Positions 1-10,531 are shown, counted from the first letter of the stretch. The stretch: 64,000 bases of DNA from Methanogenium organophilum (GCF_026684035.1 NZ_CP113361.1:124001-188000); one strand, 5' to 3'. The notes: generated from the sequence alone by a model not told the origin. Translations and numbers: made by a program.

Positions 1-2889
1 GAGGAATTCCACGGTACCTTTTGTCCCGAAGATCTTCAGGCCCAGTTCATGCAGATTCTGGGCAGCGGGAAGGACGCCTTCCTTGTTCTCAGTCCCGACC
101 GATATGAATACATTCCCATCAAGCGGCAGTTCATTGTCTGCAGAGAGACAGGCCTTGTAATAAGCACGGCCAAAGTCGTAATCAATACCCATCACTTCAC
201 CGGTGGACTTCATCTCCGGACCGAGGACAGTATCAACACCGGGGAGTTTGTTGAAGGGCAGGAGAACTTCCTTTACGGCGACATGTGACATCTCTGGTTC
301 TGAAACCCCCAGATCTGCAAGTTTCTGCCCGAACATTACCTTTGCGGCAATCTTTGCAAGCGGCAGACCGGTGGCCTTTGATACAAAGGGCACCGTCCGG
401 CTGGCACGCGGATTGGCCTCAAGGATATACACAATCTCATCTTTGACGGCAAACTGGATGTTGATGAGCCCGACCACGCCGATGCCGACGGCAAGGCTTT
501 TGGTATACTTCCGCACCGTCTCAATCACGTCAGCCGTAAGAGACTGGGGCGGAATGACACAGGCCGAGTCACCGGAGTGTACACCGGCTTCCTCGATGTG
601 CTCCATGATACCGCCTATCAGGACATCCGTTCCGTCACATACTGCATCAACATCGATCTCGATTGCATTCTGCAGGAATGAATCGAGGAGCACCGGGTGC
701 TGACGGCTGACCCGCACCGCCTCGCGGATATAGGTCTGGAGTTCAATCTCGTCATGCACGAGCTCCATCGCACGCCCGCCAAGGACATACGAAGGCCGCA
801 CGAGAAGCGGGAACCCAATCTTCTCTGCGATGGCAAATGCCTCCTCTTCCGAGTAGGCAGAACCATTGGCAGGGGACGGGATCTCAAGCTCTTCTAAGAG
901 CTGGCTGAAGCGGTCCCGGTCCTCTGCCATGTCCATTGCGTCAGGAGCAGTGCCGAAGATTTTGGTATTCAGGTTTCCGGACGCGACCGCACGCTCCAGC
1001 GGGAGGGCGAGATTGACCGAATTCTGTCCACCGAACTGCACCATCACACCGGCGTAGGTATCGGACTTCAGGATATTGGTCACGTCCTCAAGGGTCATCG
1101 GCTCAAAGAAGAGCCTGTCTGACGTATCGTAGTCCGTTGAGACAGTCTCCGGGTTGTTGTTGACAATATGCACCTCAACCCCCTCTTCCCGGAGAGCCAT
1201 CACGGCATGAACCGTACAGTAATCAAACTCAATGCCCTGACCGATACGGATGGGGCCGGACCCGAGGATGAGGACCTTCTCCTTTTCGTCATGGACAATC
1301 TCGTTCTCATCCTCCCAGGTGGAGTAGAAGTACGGGGTGGTCGCCGGAAACTCAGCGGCACAGGTGTCGACCATCTTGTAGGTGGGCATGCCGCCCACGT
1401 CTCCCACCATCTGTTCCGAGATGCCGGAGAGGGTGGCAATCTCCTCAGAGGAGAAACCGGCCCGGCGCGCTTCCTTAATGGTCTCAGGTGTAGGGTTTCC
1501 TGCCGCAAGGGTTTCTTCCATCTGCACGATATTACGTATCTTTTCGAGGAAGAACGGTGCGATTAAAGTGAGCTCTGCTACTTCCTCAACAGAGAAACCG
1601 GCCCGGAACGCATCAAAGATACACCCGAAGCGTTCATCGGTCGGGTTTGCGAGGAGCATACGAATCTCCGACTCAGAGGTGTGGGAATAAATATCCGTGT
1701 CAAGAGAGCGCATCGCCTTCTTGAACGCCTCCTCGAGCGTGCGCCCGATGGACATCACTTCACCGGTGGACTTCATCGCTGTCGTCAGTGTACGGTCCGC
1801 ATTCGGGAATTTATCAAACGGCCACCGCGGCACCTTCACGACCACATAGTCTATTGCCGGTTCAAACGATGCCGGGGTACATCCGGTGACGGTGTTCGTG
1901 ATCTCATCAAGGTTCAGGCCAATGGCAATCTTCGACGCCACACGGGCAATCGGGTATCCGGTTGCCTTGGATGCGAGCGCTGAAGAACGTGACACACGCG
2001 GGTTCACCTCGATGACACGGTAGTCTCCGTCCTGGTATGCGAGCTGTACATTACAGCCGCCCTGGACGTCCAGTGCCCGGATGATCTTGATGGACGCCGT
2101 CCGCAGTTTCTGGAACTCATCGTCCCTGAGAGTGAGAATGGGTGCGACGACCACACTTTCACCGGTATGGATACCCATCGCATCGACGTTCTCCATCCCA
2201 CAGATGATAATGCAGGTGTCAGCAGAGTCACGCATCACCTCAAACTCTATTTCTTTCCAGCCGATGACACTCTCTTCGATGAGCACCTGGTGGATACGGG
2301 AGCGCTGCAGACCCAGTTCAACGATCCGCCTGAGGTCATCTGCGGTGTATGCGACACCACCGCCCGCACCACCAAGAGTGTAGGCAGGCCGGATGATTGC
2401 CGGAAGACCAACCATCTCCAGCGCCTCGTCGAGCTGCCCCATATCGTTGAGGATCATGCTCCGGGGCACCGGTTCCCCGATTTCTTCCATCAGGTCACGG
2501 AACTGTTCACGGTCCTCACCACGATAGATGGCTTCGAGGGGCGTGCCGAGGATTTCAACTCCCTCAAGAGCGCCCATCTCAGCCAGCTCAGCGGTCATAT
2601 TGAGGCCGGTCTGACCGCCCATGCCGGAGAGAATACCGTCCGGCTTCTCTTTTTTAATGATTTCTGCGATGATTTCAGCCCGGATTGGCTCCACATAGAT
2701 GACATCCGCCATCCCCGGATCGGTCTGAATGGTTGCCGGATTGGAATTCACCAAAACGACCTCAATCCCTTCTTCACGGAGGGCACGGCATGCCTGTGAC
2801 CCGGAGAAGTCAAACTCTGCGGCCTGTCCGATCTGAATCGGGCCGGAGCCTATCAGAAGCACTTTTTTAATTTCAGGTTTCAGCGGCAT
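1..2889 (-). CDS. carB: carbamoyl-phosphate synthase large subunit, 3' end cut by window edge
   Basis: CarB makes carbamoyl phosphate from bicarbonate, ATP and ammonia delivered by CarA, feeding arginine and pyrimidine synthesis in the cytoplasm. An open frame of 963 codons runs from the ATG at 2889 to base 1 with no stop; family members have about 1050-1070 residues, so roughly the last 90-100 residues (end of the MGS-like allosteric domain) lie outside. The N-terminus reads MPLKPEIKKVLLIGSGPIQI, and the duplicated motif LILGSGPIRIGQGIEFDY marks the second carbamate-kinase-like half. ATP-grasp hallmarks such as RPAYTLGGAGGG and RPSYVLGG are present. The start codon overlaps the carA stop (TGATG), so the two are translationally coupled. 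Confidence 0.97.
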   Translation of the reverse strand, partial: MPLKPEIKKVLLIGSGPIQIGQAAEFDFSGSQACRALREEGIEVVLVNSNPATIQTDPGMADVIYVEPIRAEIIAEIIKKEKPDGILSGMGGQTGLNMTAELAEMGALEGVEILGTPLEAIYRGEDREQFRDLMEEIGEPVPRSMILNDMGQLDEALEMVGLPAIIRPAYTLGGAGGGVAYTADDLRRIVELGLQRSRIHQVLIEESVIGWKEIEFEVMRDSADTCIIICGMENVDAMGIHTGESVVVAPILTLRDDEFQKLRTASIKIIRALDVQGGCNVQLAYQDGDYRVIEVNPRVSRSSALASKATGYPIARVASKIAIGLNLDEITNTVTGCTPASFEPAIDYVVVKVPRWPFDKFPNADRTLTTAMKSTGEVMSIGRTLEEAFKKAMRSLDTDIYSHTSESEIRMLLANPTDERFGCIFDAFRAGFSVEEVAELTLIAPFFLEKIRNIVQMEETLAAGNPTPETIKEARRAGFSSEEIATLSGISEQMVGDVGGMPTYKMVDTCAAEFPATTPYFYSTWEDENEIVHDEKEKVLILGSGPIRIGQGIEFDYCTVHAVMALREEGVEVHIVNNNPETVSTDYDTSDRLFFEPMTLEDVTNILKSDTYAGVMVQFGGQNSVNLALPLERAVASGNLNTKIFGTAPDAMDMAEDRDRFSQLLEELEIPSPANGSAYSEEEAFAIAEKIGFPLLVRPSYVLGGRAMELVHDEIELQTYIREAVRVSRQHPVLLDSFLQNAIEIDVDAVCDGTDVLIGGIMEHIEEAGVHSGDSACVIPPQSLTADVIETVRKYTKSLAVGIGVVGLINIQFAVKDEIVYILEANPRASRTVPFVSKATGLPLAKIAAKVMFGQKLADLGVSEPEMSHVAVKEVLLPFNKLPGVDTVLGPEMKSTGEVMGIDYDFGRAYYKACLSADNELPLDGNVFISVGTENKEGVLPAAQNLHELGLKIFGTKGTVEFL

Positions 2890-3944
2890 CAGGGTATCCT
2901 CCGGTACATCATATCAAAGATCAACGCTTCCGTGTCGTAGGGACCGGCATGGGCCTCCGGGTGGAACTGGACCGTGAACACATTAAGATCCTCAGAATAG
3001 AATCCCTCCACGGTCCCGTCATTGACATTGGTGAAGAGCATCTCACAGCCTTCCGGAAGGGAATCGCCGTCCACCGCAAATCCGTGATTCTGGGTGGTGA
3101 TGAAAATTCTCCCATCATAGTAGCGCACCGGCTGATTTGCCCCCCGGTGTCCGAACTTCATCTTATAGGTCTTCGCCCCCAGAGCAAGAGCGGTCACCTG
3201 ATTACCCATGCATATGCCAAAGACCGGGATTTTCCCAATAAAGTACTGAATTGTTTTGATTGGCTCTGTGGCCCGCATCGGGTCACCGGGGCCGTTTGTA
3301 ATGAAGAGAGCCTCGGGTTTTATTGCCTCAATCACATCAGGGCGGGTATTGTGGGGGAATATATAGAGGTCAGCACCGCGCCGGTGCAGACTTGTGAGGA
3401 TATTTGTCTTCACCCCAAGGTCCAGAACGGCGATACGCTTTCCTGTGCCTTCGATGCGGTATGCCTCTTTACAGGATACCTGCGGGATGAGGTCAACCTC
3501 TGTGATCGAACGCTGGTTTCTGGCACATTCGACGGCGTATTCACCATTATCGTCCCCGACGATTAGTGCCGCACCCAGTGTACCGTTCAACCGTGTCTGA
3601 ATAGTCAGTTTCCGGGTATCAATACCGGAAATACCCAATAAACCATTATCTGCAAAATAATCACCCAGGGATGGCTGCGCTGCAGGCGTTTTACATAACT
3701 CGCGCACCACACACCCGAGGGCATGAACATTACTGCTCTGGAAATTATCGGGGTGCACCCCGTAATTCCCTATGAGCGGATAGGTGAACATCAGAATCTG
3801 ACCCTTATAACTCGGATCAGACAGTGCCTCCATATAACCGCCCATCTGAGTGGAAAATACTAATTCGCCGGAGGAGGTGCCTTCAACGCCAAAGCCCTCA
3901 CCGATATAATATTCACCATTTTCAAGACCCAGAACCGCCTTCAT
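2889..3944 (-). CDS. carA: carbamoyl-phosphate synthase small subunit
   Basis: Glutamine amidotransferase subunit of carbamoyl-phosphate synthase, 351 residues, the usual family length. It hydrolyses glutamine and channels ammonia to CarB. The N-terminal CPSase small-chain domain (residues 1-130) is followed by a class I glutaminase domain with the nucleophile elbow FGICMGNQ and the catalytic His in QFHPEAHAGP. The ATG at 3944 follows a TATA-like TTTTTAATA at about 3976-3984 on the minus strand, suggesting a short leader. The stop overlaps the carB start by one base. Function is certain from motifs and pairing. Confidence 0.97.
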   Translation of the reverse strand: MKAVLGLENGEYYIGEGFGVEGTSSGELVFSTQMGGYMEALSDPSYKGQILMFTYPLIGNYGVHPDNFQSSNVHALGCVVRELCKTPAAQPSLGDYFADNGLLGISGIDTRKLTIQTRLNGTLGAALIVGDDNGEYAVECARNQRSITEVDLIPQVSCKEAYRIEGTGKRIAVLDLGVKTNILTSLHRRGADLYIFPHNTRPDVIEAIKPEALFITNGPGDPMRATEPIKTIQYFIGKIPVFGICMGNQVTALALGAKTYKMKFGHRGANQPVRYYDGRIFITTQNHGFAVDGDSLPEGCEMLFTNVNDGTVEGFYSEDLNVFTVQFHPEAHAGPYDTEALIFDMMYRRIP

Positions 3945-4131
3945 TGAATAACCATATGTATTGTGGAGGAATCCCTATTAAAAACTCGTAAGAATCCATG
4001 TGATTTCTGCCCCCGGGCATCATGTGCATAACGGGGATGAACCGAATGTCTGAGTCATGATAAATGAACCGTCACCGGGGCATTCCATTTCCGCAGAGAA
4101 TAAAAAGGGCAATGAATATACGTTTACGGCA

Positions 4132-4470
4132 ATGGCAGATATGACTGAAATTGAGATTATCGGGTTTTCAGACGGTGCATGTGGGCCGTTCCCCTGTGAC
4201 GAAACACGCACCTGCGAACTGAGTGCATGCGCACCCTCGGAAAATCTGGTGAAGGCATTTGCAGCCCTGAAAGATGAGCTTGAGGCACGCTACCCGGATG
4301 TGACACTGAAACTGACACTTCTGGATGATGAAGTTCCGGCATATGTGGTAAAGATTGTCGAGGATCATCAGCCCCCCCTTCCGATTGTTCTGATCAACGG
4401 CACCCTCACCCCGGTCGGACGGATATCACTGCCCCTCATCACCGAACAGCTCGAACGCCTCACCCGTTAG
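4132..4470 (+). CDS. small thioredoxin-fold-like protein with Cys-rich N-terminus
   Basis: A 112-residue soluble protein. The start is taken as ATG 4132 (MADMTEIEIIGF); the frame is open upstream to 4057 but that stretch is promoter-like, with AT-rich sequence at 4099-4120. After a first beta strand comes a Cys cluster (GACGPFPCDETRTCELSAC), then a helix, a beta strand and PLPIVLINGTLTPVG, the order expected for a thioredoxin fold with a cis-Pro-like turn. It resembles small YuzD/redox-like proteins. Substrate unknown; a thiol or metal-binding role is inference. A run of eight T at 4491-4498 probably ends the transcript. Confidence 0.7.
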   Translation: MADMTEIEIIGFSDGACGPFPCDETRTCELSACAPSENLVKAFAALKDELEARYPDVTLKLTLLDDEVPAYVVKIVEDHQPPLPIVLINGTLTPVGRISLPLITEQLERLTR

Positions 4471-5004
4471 AATTGGTGGGGACGTTTCATCTTTTTTTTG
4501 CCAAAAATATCCGAACGACTGAGGGGCAACGCACCGGAGGATAACTCGGTCTAAAAAGCAGCATATATACCTCAATCCCATGTGTCCCCTATTCTGCATG
4601 GCATCACATCCACAACCTGCCGAATTGTTTATTACGGGGGAGCCGGAGTAATAGTCCATGTCACCCAGAACGAAATTCCGGAAACCGGATGCACCACCGC
4701 TCTCTGAAAGGTCGGTCCACACCATCAGCCAGGACATGCTCAGGAAACGCGAACAAAACCGCCATCACCCATATAACCACCGGCATCCCCACCCTGCCCA
4801 CCATCCGTGGAAACATCCTGATCTGCCGCCGATTCATACGCCCCATAGCCATCCCCACGAAGAGGAACTGGGCCCACACACCAACCAGCCAGGCCCGATC
4901 CGTTTCTCCAAACGGAGAACACAGACCGGCCGAAAAACGCTGATCTCAGATGAATCACGACAAAGTTAAAGCCGGAAGAAACGACAGCGAAAAAAGGAGG
5001 ATAA
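4471..5004. other. gene-poor stretch between thioredoxin-like gene and ilvD
   Basis: I see no convincing gene. Short frames exist on both strands at 4658-4969; the plus-strand one is His/Pro-rich and the minus-strand one (4661-4879) has a hydrophobic Met/Val-rich stretch, but neither has family features, a good ribosome-binding site or neighbours that support it. The poly-T at 4491-4498 fits termination of the upstream gene. The remainder may hold ilvD 3' sequences and decayed coding sequence. Confidence 0.5.
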
Positions 5005-6654
5005 TTATTCTTTCTTCAGGACAGCACCGCGGTCTGCCTGGCAGACCGCCTCAGCATACCGGCTGAGCACACCTGACAGGGGTTTTTTGGGGATCTTCAG
5101 GTGCTTTCTGCGTTCGTCGAGCACATCCTGAGGAACGTCCAGGTCGATTTGGTTTCGGGAGAGGTTAATGGTGATGAGGTCACCTTCCTCCACGAGGGCA
5201 ATCGGGCCGCCTGCCGCAGCCTCCGGTGCGACGTGGCCGAAGCACGGCCCGCGTGTCCCGCCGGAGAACCGTCCGTCGGTGATGAGAACCACACGGGTGA
5301 GCCCGCGGCCCATGATGGCCGAGGTGGGGGAGAGCATCTCCGGCATTCCCGGCGCACCGGCCGGGCCCTCATACCGGATGACGACCACATCATCTTCCAC
5401 AATGGTACCGGAGAGGATGGCCTCCATCGCCGCATCTTCGGAATCAAAGACACGGGCAGGGCCGGTGTGCTGCCACATCTCTTCACTGACACCTGCCGCC
5501 TTTATGACCGCACCGTTGGGTGCGAGAGAGCCTTTTACGATCTTGAGGCCACCGCAGGCATGCACGGGGTCTGAGAGCGGGCGGATGATTGCGCTGTCGC
5601 CTGCCGGAGTGTTTTCTGCGAGTTCCTTCACCCGGTCGCCGGTGACGGTGAGGGCGTCCTCAAGGAGGGGTGCAATTTCGTGCAGGACCGCAGGAATGCC
5701 ACCTGCATAGTAGAGAGTCTCCATCGAATGGGGCCCGGAGGGCTGCATATAGCAGATATGCGGGACGGCGTCACTGATCTCGTTGAAGTCGTCCAGCGTG
5801 AGGGGGACACCCGCCTCTTCTGCCACTGCCATCAGGTGCAGGACGGTGTTCGTTGAGCCGCCCAGTGCCATGTCCACCCGGATAGCATTGCGCATGCTCT
5901 CACGGGTGATGATATCACGGGGAGTTGTGCCTTCCCGGACGAGTTCGACAGCACGTTCACCGCTCATCCGGGCAATCGCGAGTTTCTCGGCATGCACGGC
6001 AGGGGTTGCGGCACAGCGGGGAAGAGACATCCCAAGGGCTTCGGTCATACATGCCATCGTATTTGCGGTATAGAGGCCCTGGCAACTGCCGCAGCCGGGC
6101 ATCGCACATTTTTCGAGGGCGATGAGTTCGTCCTCATCCATGGTGCCTGCCGCCACCCTGCCAACGCCTTCAAAGACATCGATGAGCGAGAGTTCCTTCC
6201 CGCCGCATTTGCCGCCAAGCATCGGCCCGCCGGTCACAACAATCGCGGGGATATTGCACCGGGCGGCCGCCATCAGCATACCGGGAACGATTTTGTCGCA
6301 GGTGCAGATACAGACGAGGCCATCAAACCGGTGGGCCTGAATGACGAGTTCAAGAGAGTCTGCGATGGTCTCACGCGAGGGGAGGGAGTAGCGCATCCCC
6401 TCATGGCCCATCGCAATCCCGTCACAGATGCCGATAGTGTTGAATTCAAAGGGCACACCGCCGCCTGCAGCAACGCCTTCACGGACCCGCTCTGCCACCT
6501 GCCGGAGGTTGAGATGGCCCGGAACAATAGTATTCCACGAATTGGCAATGCCGATGAACGGCTTTGTCATCTCATCATCTGTTATCCCGAGAGCCCGCAG
6601 AAGAGATCTGTTCGGCGCACGGACATACCCTTGTTTCACTTCATCGCTGCGCAT
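5005..6654 (-). CDS. ilvD: dihydroxy-acid dehydratase
   Basis: IlvD removes water from 2,3-dihydroxy-3-methyl carboxylates to give 2-oxo acids for valine, leucine and isoleucine. It is a cytoplasmic Fe-S enzyme. The ATG at 6654 ([20 protein letters not shown]) gives 549 residues, the normal archaeal length; the frame remains open to 6777 but that part covers the divergent promoter. Cluster cysteines appear in [11 protein letters not shown] and [10 protein letters not shown], and the C-terminal domain carries [11 protein letters not shown]. No ilv neighbours are present. It is divergent from the ROK kinase gene. Confidence 0.96.
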   Translation of the reverse strand: MRSDEVKQGYVRAPNRSLLRALGITDDEMTKPFIGIANSWNTIVPGHLNLRQVAERVREGVAAGGGVPFEFNTIGICDGIAMGHEGMRYSLPSRETIADSLELVIQAHRFDGLVCICTCDKIVPGMLMAAARCNIPAIVVTGGPMLGGKCGGKELSLIDVFEGVGRVAAGTMDEDELIALEKCAMPGCGSCQGLYTANTMACMTEALGMSLPRCAATPAVHAEKLAIARMSGERAVELVREGTTPRDIITRESMRNAIRVDMALGGSTNTVLHLMAVAEEAGVPLTLDDFNEISDAVPHICYMQPSGPHSMETLYYAGGIPAVLHEIAPLLEDALTVTGDRVKELAENTPAGDSAIIRPLSDPVHACGGLKIVKGSLAPNGAVIKAAGVSEEMWQHTGPARVFDSEDAAMEAILSGTIVEDDVVVIRYEGPAGAPGMPEMLSPTSAIMGRGLTRVVLITDGRFSGGTRGPCFGHVAPEAAAGGPIALVEEGDLITINLSRNQIDLDVPQDVLDERRKHLKIPKKPLSGVLSRYAEAVCQADRGAVLKKE

Positions 6655-6712
6655 GAATACTCGTATTATTGATGAACCTGAAGCAATAAAAAAGGAGTTG
6701 GGCAGGTCGGTC

Positions 6713-6730
6713 GGATTCATATATATGGTG
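6713..6730 (+). promoter_or_regulatory. TATA-box promoter of the ROK kinase gene
   Basis: The AT-rich box TTCATATATATGG sits about 50 bases before the ATG at 6777, between the divergent ilvD and ROK genes. Its position relative to an expected start point near 6745 fits an archaeal promoter. Confidence 0.5.
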
Positions 6731-6776
6731 CACCGATCTCGTGAACAATCCGGCCCACGCATCAAGGAATGAGACA

Positions 6777-7775
6777 ATGAAAGATAAAACGGGAATGTAC
6801 CTCGCAGCAGCGGACATCGGCGCCACCCATGTGAGAAGTGGTGTATTTACCGGAAATACTGGCGGGGAATATGGCGATGACGTTGATGAGATACAATGCG
6901 TGGTCCTCCGGAAGGAGGCACTATGCCGGGACGGGCCGGACGGCCGTGCTGTGACCGAACAGGTTGTCCGGATGATACAGACTGTCTGCGATGAAGCGGG
7001 CTGCCAGCCGGATGCGGTCGGCATCAGCACCGCCGGGCCCCTTTCGGTGGGTAAGGAGAGCATCCGGATGAGTCCGAATATGCCCTATCCTGAGATTCCG
7101 CTTAAAGGACCTCTCGAAGCAACCTTCCCCTGCCCTGTTTCCATCCTCAACGATGCATCGGCAGGTGCATACTATGAATGCCACAGAGGGGAAGGACAGG
7201 GATGCAACAATCTGGTGTACCTGACAATCTCAACCGGCATCGGTTGCGGGGTCATCTCCGGCGGACACCTCGTCGAGGGAGCGAATGGCAATGCGGGAGA
7301 AGCAGGCCATTTCTGTGTGGACACGATATACAACCTGCCCTGCGGGTGCGGGGGGCGGGGCCACTGGGAGGCCTATGCCTCCGGCAGCGGCATGCCGCAG
7401 TTCTTCCGGGCCTGGTGCGGGCGGTATGGCCATGGCATTTCCGTCGGGGAGGTTGGCACCGCCGAAACGCTCTGCGCCGCGGCCCGTGCGGGAGACCCGA
7501 ATCTCACCGCATTCTTCCGTGAGCTGGCCGTGATCAACGGACGGGGGCTTTCTACTGTTATTGCTGCCTATGCCCCGGAGAAGATCATTGTGGGTGGCCC
7601 GGTGGCAACGGAGAATCCCGAACTCATTTTGGCGCAGGCACGGGAATATGCTGATGCATATCTTCCGACCCCAGATATTGTGCTTAGTGCTGCTGACGGG
7701 ATGGCCCCACTTATCGGGGCGGCGGTTTTTGCGGGCGAATCGGTTGAAAATTCGGTCGGGTCTCCGAGTGTGTGA
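6777..7775 (+). CDS. ROK-family sugar kinase (glucokinase-like)
   Basis: A 332-residue kinase, probably phosphorylating glucose or a related hexose or amino sugar with ATP. The N-terminal phosphate loop is [13 protein letters not shown], the second ATPase motif GISTAGPL, the catalytic Asp lies in [10 protein letters not shown], and the ROK signature spans the region of [14 protein letters not shown] and EAGHFCVD. The zinc site reads [10 protein letters not shown], with His where many ROK proteins have the last Cys. The ATG at 6777 ([12 protein letters not shown]) is preferred over 6741 because the TATA box lies just upstream of the latter. Substrate not determinable here; a transcriptional-repressor ROK is excluded by the absence of an N-terminal HTH. 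Confidence 0.85.
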   Translation: MKDKTGMYLAAADIGATHVRSGVFTGNTGGEYGDDVDEIQCVVLRKEALCRDGPDGRAVTEQVVRMIQTVCDEAGCQPDAVGISTAGPLSVGKESIRMSPNMPYPEIPLKGPLEATFPCPVSILNDASAGAYYECHRGEGQGCNNLVYLTISTGIGCGVISGGHLVEGANGNAGEAGHFCVDTIYNLPCGCGGRGHWEAYASGSGMPQFFRAWCGRYGHGISVGEVGTAETLCAAARAGDPNLTAFFRELAVINGRGLSTVIAAYAPEKIIVGGPVATENPELILAQAREYADAYLPTPDIVLSAADGMAPLIGAAVFAGESVENSVGSPSV

Positions 7776-8412
7776 ATTTCCTCCTCCATTGCAGGTTCGA
7801 ATCAAAATATTTCCATGAGGGAAAATTATCACCCAGGAATTAAAGAACAAATAAACAGACCACCTAAATCGCCTCAATCCCGAAAATATACATCAACACA
7901 GATGACCGGAGCAGGTCGTACTCACCCGGAGAAATACTGTGTACATCTCCCATAATAACCCTCAATAACACCTGCTCGATTTTTGACAATATTCGCTTTT
8001 TTCACAAATAATGTCCAAACCCAACTACATTACCCAATGAAAACGGAATTCAAAAACCCTCATTCTACCCCCAGTTTACCAAAAATCTGGGGAGGTGACA
8101 CCCCGTTTCTGGTATTCATCATGTCATTCCGGATGGTTCTGCCGGACAAAGTTCAAATCAACTCAGTTCAACTCAGTTCACCCAGGCTCAGGCTTCCCGT
8201 CGGCCCATGCCCCAACGATGTCCCGGATAGTATCCTGCAATGTGGTATCAGCGATGCGTCAGGAGAACAAACGTCCGGCAGATCAATACAGACCCCCCCA
8301 AGGGAACTCATCGGTAGAGGATATTGCTCAATTCACCCGGAATTTTTTGAGTGGTGATACTTTCATACCATAATATCTGTGGGGTTACCGATCCCGGGAT
8401 TTACGGTTCTGT
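7776..8412. other. intergenic region with an eroded gene relic
   Basis: There is no intact gene. On the minus strand, 8170-8290 contains broken frames ending IRDIVGAWADGKPEPG then stop, matching the end of the relic at 9396-9764 (IRATVWEWADGKPELS). Frameshifts and stops interrupt the alignment upstream, so this is a decayed paralog. A short tandem repeat (caactcagtt, twice) lies at about 8158-8180. The rest shows nothing recognisable. Confidence 0.45.
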
Positions 8413-8625
8413 TTATGACTGATCACCGGAGTCTTCATCGAAACAGAAAACCTCCTCGATGGTAACGTTGAATGTCCGGGCAATCCTGTACGCAACTTCG
8501 ATGGAGGGATTATATTTACCCCGCTCGATGGAATTAATCGTCCGCCGGGTAACACTGATTTTTTCGGCAAGTTCCTCCTGCGTCATGTCTCGCATTGCAC
8601 GAAAGACTTTGATCTTGTTTTTCAT
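8413..8625 (-). CDS. XRE-family HTH regulator
   Basis: A 70-residue protein that is essentially one Cro/C1-type helix-turn-helix: MTQEELAEKISVTRRTINSIERGKYNPS, with the C-terminal IEEVFCFDE typical of the YgzD/SinR-like short archaeal and bacterial XRE proteins. It starts 5 bases after the stop of the DUF2178 membrane gene and is co-transcribed with it. This partnership (DUF2178 protein with XRE regulator) is common in archaea. It probably represses its own operon. Confidence 0.9.
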   Translation of the reverse strand: MKNKIKVFRAMRDMTQEELAEKISVTRRTINSIERGKYNPSIEVAYRIARTFNVTIEEVFCFDEDSGDQS

Positions 8626-8630
8626 CGGCC

Positions 8631-9200
8631 CTACACTCCGTATTTTCTATTGTAATAGCTTAAAAACGCCCCATAGAGGATGGCAAGTAAGACCGCGATG
8701 ATCCCGAGGGCTGCGCCGAATGCAAGGGTTGAGTCGCGAATACGGTGTCCCTTCGCAAACATCTCGTCGAGGGCGTTGATGTCGTCACCAGTCATGTTCG
8801 TCGGATCGGCGATGAAATAGGAGCTGTCATATATGAACTCCGGGTCCGGTGGCGTAGAGAACACTCCATAGTGGATCCGGATTGAACCGTTGTCGTAGGT
8901 GTGCAGACCCGAGCCGAATCCGCCGTTGAAGGAGAAGACCATCAGCACGGCGAATGCTACTGCCGCTACGATGATGGTAATTTCCAGTGCACAAATGGCT
9001 GCCTTCCCGCTTATTCGTTCAGACAACTCATCTTCTGTGACTTCCGTCAACCGGTGGTGGCACAAAGCGATGATGCCGATTCCGCCGATAACTGCGATGA
9101 CCGGGACAATCATGTTTGCCGATGTTAAACCAACCCCGAGAGTAATTATCAGGCCTGCTGATATCAGGGCGATGCATAAAAGGTACGTTCGTTTCTTCAT
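8631..9200 (-). CDS. DUF2178-like membrane protein
   Basis: A 189-residue integral membrane protein with about four hydrophobic segments: residues 5-23, 27-45, 68-92 and 160-182. Between segments 3 and 4 lies a hydrophilic loop rich in Tyr, Asp and Pro. Start chosen at ATG 9200 (MKKRTYLLCIAL) rather than 9218. The topology and the XRE gene immediately downstream match the DUF2178 family; function unknown. The XRE partner suggests controlled expression. Confidence 0.75.
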   Translation of the reverse strand: MKKRTYLLCIALISAGLIITLGVGLTSANMIVPVIAVIGGIGIIALCHHRLTEVTEDELSERISGKAAICALEITIIVAAVAFAVLMVFSFNGGFGSGLHTYDNGSIRIHYGVFSTPPDPEFIYDSSYFIADPTNMTGDDINALDEMFAKGHRIRDSTLAFGAALGIIAVLLAILYGAFLSYYNRKYGV

Positions 9201-9216
9201 AGTTCCACAATGTAAC

Positions 9217-9241
9217 AAGTACTTCTCATTATGTATATACT
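9217..9241 (-). promoter_or_regulatory. promoter and candidate operator of the DUF2178-XRE operon
   Basis: A TATA element (GTATATAC on either strand) lies at 9233-9241, and the perfect palindrome AAGTACTT at 9217-9224 sits between it and the expected start point near 9210. That is a typical place for a repressor site, and the XRE protein of the same operon is the obvious candidate. Confidence 0.4.
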
Positions 9242-9395
9242 TTTTCCCAAAATGTGTAACATACTTCCATTCAGCATGGCCCCATTCATCTCTGATGCAT
9301 GCAGGTTATGAAGAAATCGATGCTAAAAAGAGAAATTCTGCACACAGCATTAAAAACAGGGAAATATTTCCTGTATCAGACATTCAACGGAATGT

Positions 9396-9764
9396 TCAGC
9401 TAAGCTCAGGCTTTCCGTCAGCCCATTCCCAAACTGTCGCCCGGATGGCGTCATCCGCATAGGATGAGATGCGGACCTTCGAGCAGGAGAGCGCTGCAAA
9501 GCAGACTTCGCCGTTCGGGTCGTGGCACTTCAGCTGCAGGAGAAGGTGTCCTTTGCGGTATTGCGGGACTGCGTTCCACCGATTGCGCAAGGTCGTCGTC
9601 CGCCATCACATAGCCTGCAGAGCGGCGGCGAAGGTGGCAACGGACTCCACCTGCACAGAGGCGTCGCCGACCGTACCGGCCTCGAGGTTTTCGTAGATGA
9701 TCTTTGCGTCATAGCGCTCCCGGGAACGGATGCGTCCGGGAGAATAGCAGAAATATGAACCTTC
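9396..9764 (-). pseudogene. frameshifted relic of an unknown gene
   Basis: Three frames must be joined to read a protein: an N-terminal part starting near 9764 (MKVHISAILPD), a middle part RYDAKIIYENLEAGTVGDAS, and a C-terminal part from about 9590 that includes KGHLLLQLKCHDPNGEVCFA and ends WADGKPELS. Two shifts and one stop break the frame, so it is not expressed as one product. A second, worse relic of the same family lies at about 8170-8290. Family unknown to me. Confidence 0.6.
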
Positions 9765-9919
9765 ATGAGAGATTCTCTTTGCAGATTAATTAAATTGGCC
9801 CGTTTTTTAAATAGCTCAGATTTTTGCACATTTCATGCTCAGATGACTCATCTTCCTGTGAAGGGTGCTCTGCATATATTCCGACCCCTTATCACCCCCC
9901 GGCGCAAACCTCTCTCACC

Positions 9920-10531
9920 ATGAAGAGCACAGAGACGGAGACGATGCTCGCCTATATCGAGACGTTCTTCAGGCAGGCGGGAGCCCACGATCTTGACCAT
10001 ATCCTCCGCGTCACCCGCATCTGCGAGGAGATCGGCAGGGTCGAGGGAGCAGATATGCGGGTTCTCATCCCTGCCGCCCTCTTCCACGATATTGCCCGCC
10101 CCATTGAGGATGAGACGGGGATACCCCACCAGGAAGAGGGGGCACGAATAGCAGAAGATTATCTCAGGAAGGCGGGTTACGACGCGGAACGCATCGCAAA
10201 AATCGTCCATGCGATACACACCCACCGCTTCAGCACCGGCCCGGAACCGGAGACCCTGGAGGCACAAATACTCTCCGACGCCGACAAACTCGATGCGATG
10301 GGTGCGGTCGGGATTGCACGGACGTTTCTGCAGGCAGGCGAACACGGGGATGGCATTGAGGGGGCCGTGGAGCATATCCATGAAAAACTGCTGAAGTTAA
10401 AGGGGCTGATGTACACGGGGACTGCTGCGGAGATTGCGGAGAAGAGGCATGCTCTTTTGCAGGAGTTTGTCGAGAGGCTGGAGGAGGAAACCGGGTCAGG
10501 TAAGAACACCCCGCCATGGAATACTCCATGA
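9920..10531 (+). CDS. HD-domain phosphohydrolase
   Basis: A 203-residue cytoplasmic protein of the HD superfamily. Metal ligands are visible: His in DLDHILRVTR, the HD dyad in LFHDIARP, His residues in GIPHQEEGAR and IHTHRF, and Asp in LSDADKLDAMG. Such proteins hydrolyse nucleotides or other phosphate esters; the substrate is unknown. ATG 9920 (MKSTETETMLAY) is supported by the same start and upstream sequence in the deleted copy at 13390. Frames are open upstream to 9824 but unsupported. Confidence 0.9.
   Translation: MKSTETETMLAYIETFFRQAGAHDLDHILRVTRICEEIGRVEGADMRVLIPAALFHDIARPIEDETGIPHQEEGARIAEDYLRKAGYDAERIAKIVHAIHTHRFSTGPEPETLEAQILSDADKLDAMGAVGIARTFLQAGEHGDGIEGAVEHIHEKLLKLKGLMYTGTAAEIAEKRHALLQEFVERLEEETGSGKNTPPWNTP

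Noticed and set aside
4661-4879. 72-codon minus-strand frame with hydrophobic stretch
   Set aside because: It could be a small membrane protein, but no SD, no relatives recognised, and both strands are open in the same stretch.
5097-6672. Long open frames antisense to ilvD, and similar ones across the carB, hem and mbh genes
   Set aside because: They lie opposite strongly conserved genes in G+C-rich DNA, have no domain features and reflect codon bias of the real gene.
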